A stretch of 64,000 nt of DNA from Prostheceraeus crozeri (Eukaryota > Platyhelminthes > Polycladida > Euryleptidae): contig CAJQUW010006165.1 of the NCBI GenBank assembly GCA_907163375.1, positions 1 to 64,000 of the forward strand, in the 5' to 3' direction. This document shows, one piece after another, positions 9,390-23,165 of this stretch. The notes beneath the pieces were generated by a model. It did no database searches. It was not told where the DNA came from and was given only the letters and a program-made list of their open reading frames with translations. Every line of letters starts with the position of its first letter. The first letter of the stretch is position 1. Made by a program: the position numbers and the translations under genes.

Positions 9390-10755
9390 TAAGAAGCCAT
9401 TTTAAAATGTAGTGTGAACTTATAAAAGATAATTCTTAAACGTTTTTGGAGTTTCGGGTCTACTCAAGAGGTGGGTATTTGTTTCTTGGTTCAGTGCAAG
9501 TACTTGATTTTTCTACATTGTAAAACAACTTGAGTAATGACGACACAATTTCACATTTATTTAGCCTATTTGATTTAGTATTCAACTCCACTTCCAGAAA
9601 AATCCATGATATTGCTATAGCAAAGCATCTTCCACTAATAAAATGCATTATAAAAAGATAATTGCTTCAGCTAAATAATATTTCAAGTTACGGTAAAATT
9701 TGTTCTTATTGAACATATTCCTTCTCATGATCGCCCTCCCTTAAATAATTGCCCAACCTCTACTAAACGCCCAGCCGTCATAACCGCCAATCCCAGTCTC
9801 TCAAGTTACTTATCATCTATTGCAATCAGTTGCGGCAGCTTTCGAAGGTTGCATGAGCCAATATATTTCATCACACATTGAATCATCAGACATACAAGAT
9901 GGAATGTACCTGCTACCCTTGATGTTTGATACACTCCCACTAACTTTTTAGGGTCCCGCTAAAATTCCTGCACGAAATTTCAGTCCACTGCACGTCGATT
10001 CACATCACTGGCTATTAGGCTGTAAGTGAGTTCGTTTTTCAAACAAAATGAAGTCCGAATATTTGATATGATAATAAATTGTTGATGGACTCCTTGAAAC
10101 TCTATTCACTGGGAGAGCAGAAGGAAGGCAAGTGGGCCAGGCATCTTCTTTGTCTATCTATAGCTTATAAGAGAGACCAATGACAATATTTATTGCACCA
10201 AGAAATAGAGTCGATACTGAGAAGTGCAAATATTATGATGCAAACACACGTAATAGTAAACTAACGAATAGCATGCTATCGACATCACAGGTGCTTTGCT
10301 TCACACATCAAAACTGCTTTTGAAGTTGCCGACATTAAGAGGTTGCTCAATTGAAAAGAAACGATGTAAACCGCAGGATAAAAAAAGCAGTACAAACAAC
10401 AAACCCAAGAAAATCAAACCTTTTACTTCAAATGTTTGAAAAACAGCATGTTTTTGAATACTGTACGTTGCTAACAGCGGCTCCAATTCCATTCCGTCTG
10501 GAAGTCGTTGCAAAACATGTCAAGCTTTTGAAAGCTGTATGTTACTAATGCGTGAGGAAAATGTGTTCTAGTTACATCTTTCATTTCGATGTGGGCCAAT
10601 ATTTTTCATGAATTGCTTTTTCTTCAAATGGAGCTCGTTCCCGTGATGAATTCCACAAATTCTTTTTGATCCATACATGAGCCACCATATTCTTTTCTTG
10701 TCGACTAATTTTGAAATAATATTTACTGATTGATCAATGCTGACAAACAGAGGAA
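9390..10755. other. AT-rich intergenic DNA
   Basis: Short random-looking ORFs only. No splice-bounded coding segment, RNA gene or repeat could be supported here. Confidence 0.5.
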
Positions 10756-10759
10756 CGCA

Positions 10760-10885
10760 TTTGACCGGCAGAATTTTCAACCGACTTAATGAACGACGAC
10801 ATAGCACCGAAATCGACAGAAAACTCAGTTGTCTTCGGTGTTAGACCGTCGTTCATAAAGTCAGCTGAATGTTCTACCGGCAAAA
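10760..10885. repeat. Imperfect foldback, arms about 50 bp
   Basis: The left arm (10764-10811) and right arm (10834-10885) are inverted copies: ATGAACGACG pairs with CGTCGTTCAT, and ACCGGCAGAAT pairs with a diverged TTCTACCGGCAAAAT end. Roughly three quarters of positions pair by eye. The loop is 22 bp. It is probably a short nonautonomous DNA element remnant. Confidence 0.55.
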
Positions 10886-11013
10886 TAATTAAACCGGTTT
10901 CATTTTCTGCCGGCAGAATTATAGTTAATGAAGAGTCCCAATGGCTGGGAAAGGATTATGTCCACTCTAGACTAGGTCTCAGCCACTCTGCAAGCTTTTC
11001 CAAGCGTTTCCGA

Positions 11014-11711
11014 CAGGGATGCGGGGTCCTATCATTTTTATAGGACTCCGACTCCTGGGTTTGATAGGACTCCGACTTCGGGTGGCAAGTATATAAGCCT
11101 GACCTACATCATAGATCATTATAGGCTTACCTGAGCCTGATTTTAGTGATCATTGCTGCATCAAATCAATCATCTTCTATGAAAGTTTACCTTTGCACAT
11201 CACTTGTGCTTCACACTGTTTTTCTCCAGTCTCTGCCAGGCAGGAAAATCCCACATCCTTCTCCAAAAAATATGAGTACTCTTTTGATTCTAATATGCGC
11301 TTTGGAGGAGCCATCTCACACGATTGACGTTCGGGTAAGCGGCAATGTTCTTCAGCAAACTAATATTTTACTTTTGTCTCCGATGTGACCTTTGGTGCGT
11401 ATGTGTGATCGAGGCTAGGAAGGCTTGCCTTCTGTACTAAGTCAACGAGTGAAAGGAAAATCCTTTTTCACTAACACGGTTCATTCCCTCAACTATTACA
11501 AGCTTTGCATGCAGCAGTGTCTCTGTACTTTTGGTTGACGGAGAAAATTGACATCAAGACAGTGACAGCTATGCACGAGAATAAATAATTTGTTTGTATT
11601 ATATTTTGGTCTAGTTATAGGCCGGAGTCCGGAGTCCTATCATTAGATAGGACTCCGACTCCAGCAAAAATGATAAGACTCCGGGACTCCTACTCCGACT
11701 CCGAATCCCTG
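11014..11711. mobile_element. Nonautonomous hAT transposon, copy 1
   Basis: Terminal inverted repeats start CAGGGATGCGGGGTCC and end GAATCCCTG. The subterminal repeat GATAGGACTCCGACTCC occurs in both orientations at each end. The 8-bp duplication GTTTCCGA lies directly before the element (11006-11013) and, after one extra base, behind it (11713-11720). TIR form and 8-bp duplication place it in the hAT superfamily. The interior matches copy 2 at 13527-14292 but lacks about 55 bp in the finger-coding part. Confidence 0.9.
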
Positions 11712-13526
11712 AGTTTCCGAGCAAAGCGTTTTGCAGGAAATATAAAGTCATCATTGCAGCAGTTGTAGACTGCCACACAGCGAGCAAAGCAAACCAGAGC
11801 GATCAATACTAGCTGACATACGTTTGCTCGGGGCGGTCGTGTTTGCTTTGTTTTGCTTTGCTTTTAGTGTGACTTCGGCTGACTCAATCGCAAATGAATC
11901 TCTGGTTGCTAGAAACTTGAGAAAATCAGGCCAACATGTCATTCGTGATGGTAATGGAATAATCCCTAAATTGTAAACCTAATGTTTTCCTATATTTCCT
12001 TGTAGACACACAGAGGCAACAATGACAAGTCACATAAAAGCAATCTGCTTTGAAAAGTTTTATTCTAATCGTATAAGGGGTTGCCAAAATCCAATTAGAA
12101 ATGATTAGAATAGAAAATAGAATAGAAAATAGATTTATTCTCCAAACAGACTGAGTTTCAATTGTACATTTCATGACATTTCAAGCACTAATAATTATAC
12201 TACATCATGCATGCACGCATAATTACAAAGCACATAGACGGATTACAAATCATAGTGTTGCATATAAATTTATAATTTTTACACAAATTCGGAATAAAAT
12301 ATACAATGTTTCTGTTTATCATTGAGTTCAAGTATTACACAAACATAGGCCCATACTGTACATTACATACTTGCCTTTATACAGTTAGATTCACAATGCA
12401 CAAAATCGAGATGAGTCTAATTATTGGCATAAAGGCTTTCTATTACATAAATTTCAAACTATTCAGTATAGCACTTGTTTTTCTTAGGCATCTGATTTTG
12501 CTCAAGCCAACGATCTTATCCTAGGTGTTGATTTTGTCATATTCTTGCAGAGCTACAATCAATTAACATTATTTCTATGAACATCAAAAATAATTCATTT
12601 TATCTATCATCAGTGATTGTAATTTTTGTTTGAATTCCTTTGTTGTTTTAGGTTTTTAATGTTGTTTGGAAGACCATTCCACAAAAATGGTACTTAAAAT
12701 TTACTTCTCTTTTGCTCTAAGGATATACTAAAATATGGGATTTTGTGGTTTTCACTACGCCTAGTTGATTCTTCTAAATGGTTTTTATAGTATGTGGGCA
12801 AGCTGCTACCATTGTAATTTATTCTATATGCGAGAGTCAATAACTCAAATTCATGCATGGCTTCCACATTCATATACTGCTCACGTCTGTAAAAAGATAT
12901 ATTCAATGAATGCTTTTCCCCTTCGGTATATTATCTTAATCAAAGTCTTATGTAAACGCTGTAGTTTATTAAGTGACTCCTTGTTGCCACTACCATGTGC
13001 AATTAAGCAGTATTGAATAAAAGGGAGACATAGTTGTTCTTGCAGTATGCGTGATGTTTTTGATGACATGATATCTCTTAGCTTGTAATGCGGCAGTATA
13101 AATGTTTTTGGTCTATTGATTACCGACGATATATGATTATCAAATTTAAAATTGTTATTGAATTTGACTCCAAGAAATTTAGTGCTATCTACTTGTGATA
13201 ACTTGCTGTCTTCAAGTGTCAAATCAAAATGGAGATTTTTAGTTTGAAGTCTGGGACGAATGAACAAATATTCAAATTTTCCTAAGTTTAACGTTAGTCT
13301 GTTACTTTTTATCCATACTTGAATTTTGTCTATTGATATTTGAGCTTTTTCTATGGCACATATTAGAGTCCCATCACTTACAATCAGATTGGTGTCATCA
13401 GCAAACAGACTGCGGTCGCCACATACACTGTACTTCTATATTTTTCATGTCATTTATGCATATCAAAAATAATAATGGCCCTAAAGATGAGCCTTGATAA
13501 CCGCTAACACTTTTGATTGTACCTTG

Positions 13527-14292
13527 CAGGGATGCGGAGTCCTATCATTTTGATAGGACTCCGACTCCGACTCTGGGGGTTGATAGGACTCCGACTCCGA
13601 GTGGCAAGCACATAAAGCCTAGTTTTTTTAAAAAATCTGGTGTCCTGCATCATAGATCATTATAGGCTTACCTGAACAGATTTTTTAGTGATCATTGTTA
13701 TGTATCAATTATCAATAATTTTCGATGAAAGTTTATCAAATGTCGCTTTAAGTTGGATGCATGCGACTCAGCTCCTCCCATCTTGCTGATGAGTGCTTCA
13801 CACGGTTTTTCTCCAGTCTCTACCAGGCAGGAAAAGTTCCCCATCCTTCTCCAAAAATGATGAGTACCTGCACTTTCGATTTTAAAATGCGCTTTGGAGG
13901 AGCCATCACACACGATAAACGTGAGGGTAGGAGGTGATGTTTTCAAACAAACAAGTATTTCATTTTTGTCTCCGATGATCTCCTTTGGTGTGTAAGTGTG
14001 ATCGAGGCTAGGAAGGCTTGTCTTCTCTACTAAATCAGCGAGTGAGATGACAATCCTTTTTTACTGTCACGGTTCATTCCCTCAACTATTACAAGCTTTG
14101 CATGCAGCAGTGTCTCTGTACTTTTGTTTGACGGAGAAAGTTGACATCAAGACAGTGACAGCAATGCACAATGATAAATAATTTGTTTGTGTTATATTTT
14201 GGGTCTAGTTATAGGCCGGAGTCCTATCATTAGATAGGACTCCGACTCCAGCAAAAATGATAGGACTCCGGGACTCCGACTCCGCATCCCTG
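13527..14292 (-). mobile_element. hAT transposon, copy 2, nested in the LINE
   Basis: TIRs CAGGGATGCGGAGTCC and GGACTCCGACTCCGCATCCCTG are flanked by a perfect 8-bp duplication GTACCTTG (13519-13526 and 14293-14300), diagnostic of hAT insertion. Multiple GATAGGACTCCGACTCC subterminal repeats occur at both ends. It is about 766 bp long, too short for a transposase, so it is a deletion derivative moved by an autonomous relative. It splits the reverse transcriptase of the LINE and is therefore younger than that LINE. Confidence 0.95.
13698..13946 (-). pseudogene. hAT zinc-finger (BED-like) remnant
   Basis: A frame of about 82 codons inside hAT copy 2, on the minus strand. Its tail has the finger-like pattern FSCLVETGEKPC followed by SNLKRHLINFH, resembling the BED or C2H2 finger that begins many hAT transposases, including the conserved aromatic-rich lead HHFWRRMGNF. 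The catalytic domain is absent, so this is only the DNA-binding start of the parental transposase. The matching part in copy 1 is shortened. Confidence 0.5.
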
Positions 14293-15274
14293 GTACCTTG
14301 TTGATGAGAACTTTATGCGGCTTGTTTTTCAGATACGTTGTATACCATTCGTGTACAAAGCCACGAATTCCTATCCTGTACAGTTTTCCTAGTAGTATGT
14401 TTGCATGCAAAGTGTCAAATGCCTTAGAGATATCGAGATTTAATGCTATTGTAAATAGATTATTGACTTTTGCGTTGTATATTTTATCATTTATCTTTAA
14501 GAGCGCCAAATTTGTTGAGTGATTTATCAATTAATCACATTAATTCTCAAATAATATTTCGATTTTTTCTAAGAAACTAAATACCGCTTATGGATCATCT
14601 TTTCAAAATTTTGTTAATTAACTTAATTAGCAGATTGGTCTGTAGTTTAATGGTGTCCTTCTCTGTAAGCATTCCTTTTCTGTAAACATTTTCCTAGAGA
14701 TGCGTTTTAATGGAAGTACTTCTTCATGCAGTGCCATTAATGTATCTCGTAAATGGAGAAATTTTTCTGATGGTGCAATTTTTCATGTTATGCAGCACCT
14801 TATGAATGAATATTTGATCTATAACAGTTTCACTGTCTTTCGCGATACGAGTAGGTGTACAAATCAAAGGAGTGAAGCTAAAGTCAATCATTGATCGTAG
14901 AATTTACCAATAGATGTATCTGATTGTTTATTGTAGTTTAGATTGAAATCATCAGTTAGTATTATTTTTTATGTTTACTCATGCTGTTTAAAGCTTCTGA
15001 TACACTATCATTGAATGGTCCTACATCTAGTGATGGGCTTCACTGATTTGGGCATAAGCAATCAATTAATTTCAATTATTCTCCGTCGCTTAATAAGAAA
15101 CATTAATTTCGTGATTACTGCATCAATCGAATGCAAATGTTGCATTTTTTACTTTCGTATGGCACCTAAGTCAACGCATGACATTGCATGTACCTTTGCA
15201 ATTATAACCGTACCTCTTGTAAACTGAACAGCGAGTGCCGTTTTTGGTGAATGTTTTAAATAATGTACATATGA

Positions 15275-15291
15275 CTATATATATATATATA
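15275..15291. repeat. (TA)n microsatellite
   Basis: An uninterrupted TA run of about eight units. Confidence 0.9.
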
Positions 15292-18200
15292 CTTAGACAT
15301 GTAACTATTCAATAGAAGCGGATCCGGAACTGGAGCCGAACATGTCGAGCTAAACATTTGCATTTGATATCACACATTATTGATGTCATGAATTTATGCA
15401 TCAAAAAAATCTCCAATATTTTGCAAAGTTGTTGTGATGCTGAATACTGTGTCACACACCAAGTAGCTCTAGAATCCTTGAAGTAATCAGTTTGTGATGG
15501 AATGATTTAATGCAAGTACAGCTATTGTGCAATATAATCCTGTGTCTAATTTACTTCATAAGATAGACCTCAAATTATGACTGTACTATGTCGCATTCAT
15601 AAATGCTCTATTCAATGCACCTTCACTACCATTAACCAATGGATTTACTGCAATTTTCACCTCAACAGTCAATTCATTGGAATTATCGACCTTCAACAAA
15701 ATGCAACTAATCAATTGCAATGCAATTATTTTTTGATAACTTGTGAATCGTACACTGGTAGCGAATAACATAATACAAATTCATTTCATTCTCTGTGTGT
15801 TCTTTCATCGCACAAATTGACATAAGGGCTGCTACATGTGTTAATGATGGAATCTTTTTACTTACTATAGCTGAGTACTATAAGCTTCTTCGCTTTTTAT
15901 ATTCTCGCACTAAATGCTGACTGCTGTTAATTGTATCATATTAACCATGCATGTAGATATATTATTTAATTCAACATTTGAGTCTGAATATCTTATTGGT
16001 GAAAAGAAAATTCAATATTTCATCAGAATATCATTTTTTGCATATAAGGGTTTTTACACTTGATTGTCACGCAATAAAATAATTTCATGATTCCAGATTT
16101 CTGACTATGATATAATTTAATGAAGTAACCGCAACTCCTCAATTTGACATGTCACTGCTTCTATTGAAATCCAAACAGACAGCAAGATTATCGCCTTTTT
16201 GTATATTCATTATGATCATAGGCGATGAGAGAGAAATCATTATGAGATTTTCCAAGAACTGGAATAATAATGACTTTAGTTGTGGGACTTGCTTGATGCT
16301 GCATAACACTGCGCTTTGAGATCAAACCAGTTGCGTAAGAAATGTAGCTGCTTATAACAGGCCTGAGAGAAATGTACTGAATTTCCAGACAATTTCATGG
16401 CAAATAGAAATTTTGTGTCTGACCTTTTTTCCCATAACACATTTATCCTGGTCATCCTCTTTAGAAACTTCTGCGTTTCTGAGAATCGCAGTGTCTAGAC
16501 GCTACTTTCCCGTTTCGCTTCGTATCTCTCTTATGTACTTCTAATAGCATGTTTCTTTATTTTTTGACAAAATTTGTCTTTGTCGTTAAATGCACTTTAG
16601 CTTGCTTCAGGAAAGTTTTGCACATTATTTCAAAGGAATGTTCGAAATGCAGGGAAGGATGCCACTGCGGAAGGCGGAATCATTCTGGAATGCTTCATCA
16701 GATTGTTATGAATGAAATTTACAATTGAATGATTAGAAAAATTTGTACGACAAATGGATTATGACGCATTCACCATATTTTATAGAAGTGATGAAAAATG
16801 TACGGTTTTACTGTACAAGCATAGTCTAATACAATTTGAATAATGAAGGAAGAACCAGCGCAAATAGACTCTAAAATTTCGATCTATAACAATTTAAGAG
16901 ACTAACTTGATAATTTATTTGTATGATGCACACCGTATTTTTACATATATAAGCTGTCACAACAGCTAATTTGGTTTTCGCCGATTAAGAGCAAAAGTAT
17001 CGTATCCAAATAAGCAGCCTAATGCTATGATTGAAATCCAGCCTATACCTAGTGCTGCTTATTTTTGAAATGAAATATGTCACTACTGCTTGAAGAGGTA
17101 AGTCAATTATTGCTTGAAAGATAAGTAATTAATATACGCAATATTATTTATCGGTGTCTTCCTAGTCACTGAAAATGTAGCCATGCTATGCCAGTTCGGC
17201 ATTTATTGCATCAATGAAGTAAATGAATTCCGTTCGTATTAGTAGTGCATTTACCCTATCAATAGACAGTAGTGCATTTACCGTTGATTTTGAATTTACA
17301 TTAATTTTGAATCTGCAAGCTCACTAAATTTTAGCTAGAATTTTAGTCATAAGCTGAGAATGGTGCGCAATACTTGATTCTTGGTAGCAGATAACCAAGC
17401 GATAGGTACACTGAATAAAGGTGCTTCGACTATTTTAAGATTATATGAGAAGACTCATGAGCGCCCATTCAAATCTATTAATGTATCTTTTAAATTGTCG
17501 TCTACGACAACTATAATTTTGAGACTCCTAAATTTTTGCATTTAGGCTACTCCCACGAGAAACGATTCCATTATACATACCATGTCTTGATGGTATTAAC
17601 AAAAGAATTCATATTGCATTAATGTATCGCATTATATCTCTATCATAATGAAGACAGCCTTTGATTCGTCCATACGTGTGTGTAGGAACTAGGAACTCAA
17701 CTGATGTGTGAGTATTTACATTAGACTTAACACGGTGTGATTTGCAAGACATTTCTTAATACAAAACATCACTCTGATTTATTGATATTCTTATCTTCAC
17801 TTCACATGCAGATAGCAATGAATTTTCAGGCCCTGAGGGGCTGTTTTTGTTCAAAGAGATCTGACCCAGCAAATCTGGTATTAAATGCAGGTAATTCTTG
17901 AGTCGAGATTCCATGTTTTTCGATTGCCAAGCCCGGACTAGTCCAGGCTTAAACATAGCTTGGTCTGCACTATAATGCTGAAAGTTTTTGTGAGCCTTTA
18001 TTTGTATGTACAGTACATGTGTATGACCTTGAGTGACTACACATTGTAGTGACTTCGATGTGAATAAATTAGATATGGGAAAACAGTAAGCGATACCACG
18101 GGAAGTTGTAGATACCCTTTGAAAAATTTCATTTATTGCTTAAAGGGGGTTGAGATGATCTACAGATTCGAGCTCATAACAATTTCATTGTGCATTATCA

Positions 18201-21200
18201 GACTCAGGATCTATGCATAAGAGACACTGATGGATGCCGTGCTTTTCAGTCCCGGATGAGATTCGAAGGACGTTTTTCTATAAGCTTGATTTTGCGAACC
18301 CAAAGAGCTTATCATCAAGTTACCTATTTTGGTGAGACAGTTCCAATAGGAAGTCGCATGTCAAATCAACATCCACCATTCTAAAATCTGGCGCTAAGAT
18401 GTCATTCGAACTGGGTTGAGTAATGAGGTGCCGTAGACTCTTTATGAGTGCCCAGATATCATGCACTGCATCTTTCAATGGCCATGTAAAAAAATTATTG
18501 TTTTTTTGGTATACTTTCATTTTGGCTAAGTAAAAGAAAATAAGCTAAAGAATGACATGTAAGTTCCGTAAGATTCGATTCGACTAACCGTAACTTACCA
18601 GACAAGAGCTGCCTGTGTATGAAGACTGTCTCACCTTTTTTAATTGATAGCATGACTTCGGGTGGGCAGGTCTAAGCAAGCTGATAAAATGAAATGAAAC
18701 AATGATTATGAAGAAGCATCAAGAAGGAAAATAAGTGAAATGTACACAGAATGGAACTGAAGGTGGAGGAGCTCGATAATGAGAGTGCACCGGTGCTTTA
18801 AATCCAGGAGCGACTTTGCTTCTCTTTGATACATTTCCCTTACATTCTTTCCTCTTCTTTACATCGCAAGCTCACCATATGCTTCACATATGACTTTTGA
18901 AATTCTTTAGTGAAGCGCTGTTATATAACCCTTGCATCAAGTGTACATGCAAGTCAAAGTACATGTATAGATCAAACCATGTTTATACAGGGTGATAAAA
19001 CGCCATGTGTTAGAAATGCGAAGATTTACACTAAGAAATTCATTCACTCAAGAAACCCATTGGCTAAATCCCTTGTGTTCTTGTTAATGATGAATGCTCA
19101 TACTGGGTATGTTGAAGTGATCAAATTCTGTTCGCTTCCGTGTAAGTTTCCACCTAAATCTCGTCCGCATCCGCTGATTCCAGTAACAAGTTATAATATG
19201 AATTTGTGAAAGCCTACGATAATGCATCATAACTGATGAATTTCATTAGGCTTCAATCTGACATGCAAAGAAAATGCACAACTAGTGAATAAACTCTTCA
19301 TGCACAGAATCTTGTCTGTTGGCGATGAGTTTGTCAAATTCCTATGCGATGAAGTTTAAAATTCATATGTACAATTTGCTCAATGCAAATGAAACTTGTC
19401 ATTCATTATTTTTTTGTCACAAATTGAACGCATCGGTAAGGAAGTTTGCTTTCACTTCTACCAGAAATCGATCGCTTCAACATCTCTAATTTATACCCCT
19501 GAGAACAAAACCTAGAGGAGAATAGAAGTACCTACTTAGACTTTAATTAGACTGTACTTATCACACGGACATTAAGATAATAATTTTTTACATATTTCAA
19601 GGCTGTAAAGAAAAAAATTGTAAAAAATGTTGTTCGAAGTCATGATAATACAGAGTCATTGGTTTATATGAAATGAATGATGTCTTTTCAGAATCTTGCA
19701 AAAGTGGAATGAAGATCTGCCTGAAAATAATCTTTCTGGCATCAATTAGAATAAAATATGTGCTGGATATCATATCTGCAGGAATTACGATTTTCAAAGC
19801 GATTGTCTCAATTATCAATCAAGTTCTTTTAAAGTACGTCATGTAATGATAATCGAAATCACAGCTTGTCTTCACGATTGCTAACAAGCACCTCTTCTGA
19901 AGACGTCCTTTGCTTTTAAATTCATTTTTTGGTTAGTGCACAAAATGCTGGAGAGGCATATACTCAGTATTGATTCGAAGCATGATACAGAAACTTCAAC
20001 TGATGATTAATCAAAACTGTAGCAGATAGGGCCTACATGTACCTTGCTGATATAATATCATATTATATTCTGTATATATGTAGCATGTATTAGTTAGAGC
20101 TTCTGAATTAATTGCCGCAATATTCGGATGCGACAAAAAGAGCTGAGTGAACCAGTACCGTCGCTTCCAAGCGATATTGGAGAAAAATCCATTCATTGAG
20201 ATGCGTTATATATCAGTCGGAAAATAAAGGAAATCTCCCAAAAGTTGCCATCGACCATGACAAGACTCTGGAAGTCGAAGGCCCGTTGAGTTTAATTTTT
20301 TAGCCTTATAATGTGACATCCGAAAAACTTTGGGAAGTCTTCCATGATTTTCCGGCTGAAATAAAAAATGATCTCCCGACGAATGGTCAATTACATGATT
20401 CATTGAGATAGTTTATCATTGAAATATAGATTATCCTGTGATTTATTTAAGTCGACAAATACATTTAATAAAATCTAAGATAAGACATTGCCTAATTAGA
20501 CGTGCGCACAAATACACAATAAGTGCCTGTTGGATTTAAGCGGATGATCGTGCTCACATTTTACGGGCTCGGTTCTGCTTGCTAAGCATCCTGGGTGATG
20601 GGGTAGCATGGAATGGCCTCATACACGTACTTGCTAGGTTGAGTATGTAGTGAATTTATGATACTAAATTGCTAAGAATAGTGTGTTGGCGATTTATGAC
20701 TTTTTTTCAGGTTGCTGCACTCTTTTTTGCTGATAATCGAGACCAAAGATCAAGCTTTACAAAAACAAGTGCAATCAAATCCGCAATCACCAGCAAATCG
20801 TGAGATGTCATTACAAATAGCCAATTTCAATGTACTACTCGTAACTTTAGCGTGCAATTGTCAATCAGCACATAGTGAAGTGTCATCAGGCACCTACTTC
20901 GTTGCTATCAAAGCCTCTTGCACTCTACATACATTTAAAACCCCAATTTTTCATTGAAAGTAATACAAGCGCGCTTGGCAAATCCCACAAGCCAAAGATA
21001 GACGAATCTCTTTGTCTGTTTCCTTCGCTTCCTACGTTCCTACCATTGCATACAATGGCTGGGTAGGATTGTGTCCGCTCTAGACTAACCCAAACGCAAA
21101 TGATTCTATGCGTGCGACGCACCAGACAAGACAGCAGACAGAAGGCTTTAGCTGTAATTTGATGCTGTGACTTGTTTTTCAATTTTTTAGCTTGTTTATC

Positions 21201-23165
21201 CATAGCACAGAATAATGCCCATGATCGTCAGTCAAGTAAAAGCGCAATCAAATACAAAACGATGTCAAATGTAGAAGCATGTCATGTGGTTAGAAAGAAA
21301 ACTTTAATATAGGTCCATTGGCTGAATGACAAAAATAGATTTTCATCACGTGCAGATTGCTGTGAAAATGCTCCTATCGCCACAACCCCATCAGATCTGA
21401 AGAACTCAAGTCATTGAGCCTAATTTTGTTGATGAAATTAGAACTCATATTTTCGATGGCTATCCTTGTGGGCGCACATAAGATAAGAACAGTTGCTCTG
21501 TGAGCAATAGCGGCCATGGTGCCATGGCAGTGACATGTAAAATCCGTTTTCGAGATCATAGAAATCAATAATAAAAGAAACTCTAGAAATATGAAGTTTC
21601 ATACAATGAACCAAAACTGCAACTATTGAGAATTGAATGTATGGCACAACATCTGTTTCGCGTTTTGGAGAAATATATCAGCTCAGCTGTGATTCAGTGG
21701 GCTATAAAATAAAAGATCAATCATCAACATGCGTGCTATTATGTTTTTCGACCGCTAACCTTCAAAGTGAAAGAGAAATATTTTTCTCCTTCTTATTTCC
21801 TTTTGTAAATGAATATTGAATGGAAAATAAAGACTCGAACAACCAATTGATAATAGATAAGCATTGTTTACGGCTACAGATTTGTGCATGTTTCTAAAGC
21901 CAGACTCATGCATGATTAAAAATAGTTTGGACGAAGAGTTCTAAATCTAATGGATTAAATTTGTTAACTTTCCTCATAAAATTGAGATAAGAGTTCAGAT
22001 GCGACATTTCAATTTTCTTTGGAGGAATTCACTGTCGTTTTCCATTTCCTTCATTGATAAATGAAATTCTGATAATAGCATACATATCATCAAAAAGCTT
22101 TTATTATTCTTTTAACAATAGAAGTGTAGCTATTCAGTACTCGCTTATGACAGCATATAAAAGCGTCTAGTCCATGAAGATTTAACTATCCCTGCATTGG
22201 ATCCACAAAACGCTTAGAGACGCGGAAATACGTTAACAATCCATCTTTACAATACATACATCGAAAGATTTGGTTGAATTCGATGTTGAGTCAATCTGCT
22301 GGACTAAAAAATTTCGCATTTCCATTCTCCCGATTCTATGTTGGATTATCAAAATTCAAACATTGTAAGAGAATCAAATGCAGCATTGAACATCTCAAGA
22401 GTTACTAAATGATCCATAGAAGCTTAACACTGAATTGATTTTCTAGAACAGTGAAGTGAAGATCCTGCATGTAACACATCACACGGACGTATGATGCTGT
22501 TTCTTTGATATTAAGATAACGAGATAAGGAGCCTAGTTCGTATAATTTATGCATTATTACATGCTTCTCTCATACTAAATGCAAAAAGCGTGGCTCTCAA
22601 TTTGAAGAATTTTAAGAATGCTAATTCGCTTTCCTTTGTTTTTATTAAAAATTTGTTTAATTTATTGACAATAATATTGATGACAAAGTCATTTCTCAAA
22701 TGAAAACATAGAGTATGGCAATGAGGTTGAATTTATAAAAGCGTTGGAAGCTACATTTGTACACTAATTTCTTGGTTCCAAGACAGGAACTTTCGTTGGA
22801 TAAAAAGTACTTCCATGAACATTCAACAGATAACTAAAAATCTCACTCATTTCTAAAAACATCTTCGGTTTTCTCTTCACCATTGAAATCAAATTTTAGC
22901 TTTTCTTGTTAGCTTTGTGCAAGCAGAAGAAGTGTATTCTATTGCTATCTGAATAATAAAGAAAGTCTTAAAACTCAATATCTCTGGTGAAATAATCGTT
23001 AATCGCAATGTGTTAGTGAAATGCAATCACTGATCACAGATCTCCATAAATGCGTCCGTCAACTGGTGATATTTCTTTGTTGACATCACAAAACTTCAAG
23101 AATCCTGACCAAAGCTCCAGGCGTCGGCAATTTGTTGGCACCAATAATCGAAGAAATTCGTGTCC
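15292..23165. other. Long AT-rich noncoding stretch
   Basis: No gene can be supported here. Points noted: a GGACTAGTCC palindrome within AAGCC...GGCTT near 17929-17950; a weak exon-like segment at about 17810-17889 between an acceptor (TTCACATGCAG) and a donor (GCAG|GTAATT); and at 21053-21091 a 40-bp relative of 10939-10979 (CAATGGCTGGG.AGGAT). The rest looks like unconstrained intergenic or intronic DNA. Confidence 0.4.

Larger units (their letters stand above)
12098..15060 (-). mobile_element. CR1/Jockey-group LINE, old and interrupted
   Basis: Read on the minus strand, pieces appear in the right order. Endonuclease: ILTDDFNLNY near 14970 and PLICTPTRIA...VIDQIFIH near 14850. Reverse transcriptase: NYRPI near 14650, NHSTNLALL, LDISKAFDTLH near 14430, then GSSLGPLLFLI near 13480 and LFADDTNLI near 13400. 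Thumb and C-terminus: KFLGVKF near 13170 and FLWNGLPNNIK near 12660. The 3' end has AATAAA followed by a TTCTATT-type tail at about 12098-12145. Several frame breaks show it is long dead. A hAT copy (13527-14292) sits between the palm and the QGSSLGP motif. The 5' end fades out near 15060. It belongs to a different lineage from the LINE at 5.6-8.5 kb. Confidence 0.85.

Noticed and set aside
10301-10513. 70-codon minus frame with a hydrophobic stretch
   Set aside because: The hydrophobic run comes from a T-rich tract on the minus strand; no splice or promoter signals and no partner frame.
11146-11388. 80-codon plus frame inside hAT copy 1
   Set aside because: The coding sense of this family is minus (finger remnant in copy 2); the plus frame is incidental.
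17810-17889. 80-nt plus-strand exon between an acceptor and a donor
   Set aside because: Too short, only one frame open, no partner exons; the signals alone are expected by chance in this much DNA.
20530-20640. GC-richer patch considered as a tRNA-derived SINE
   Set aside because: No recognisable A and B boxes, no cloverleaf and no tail.
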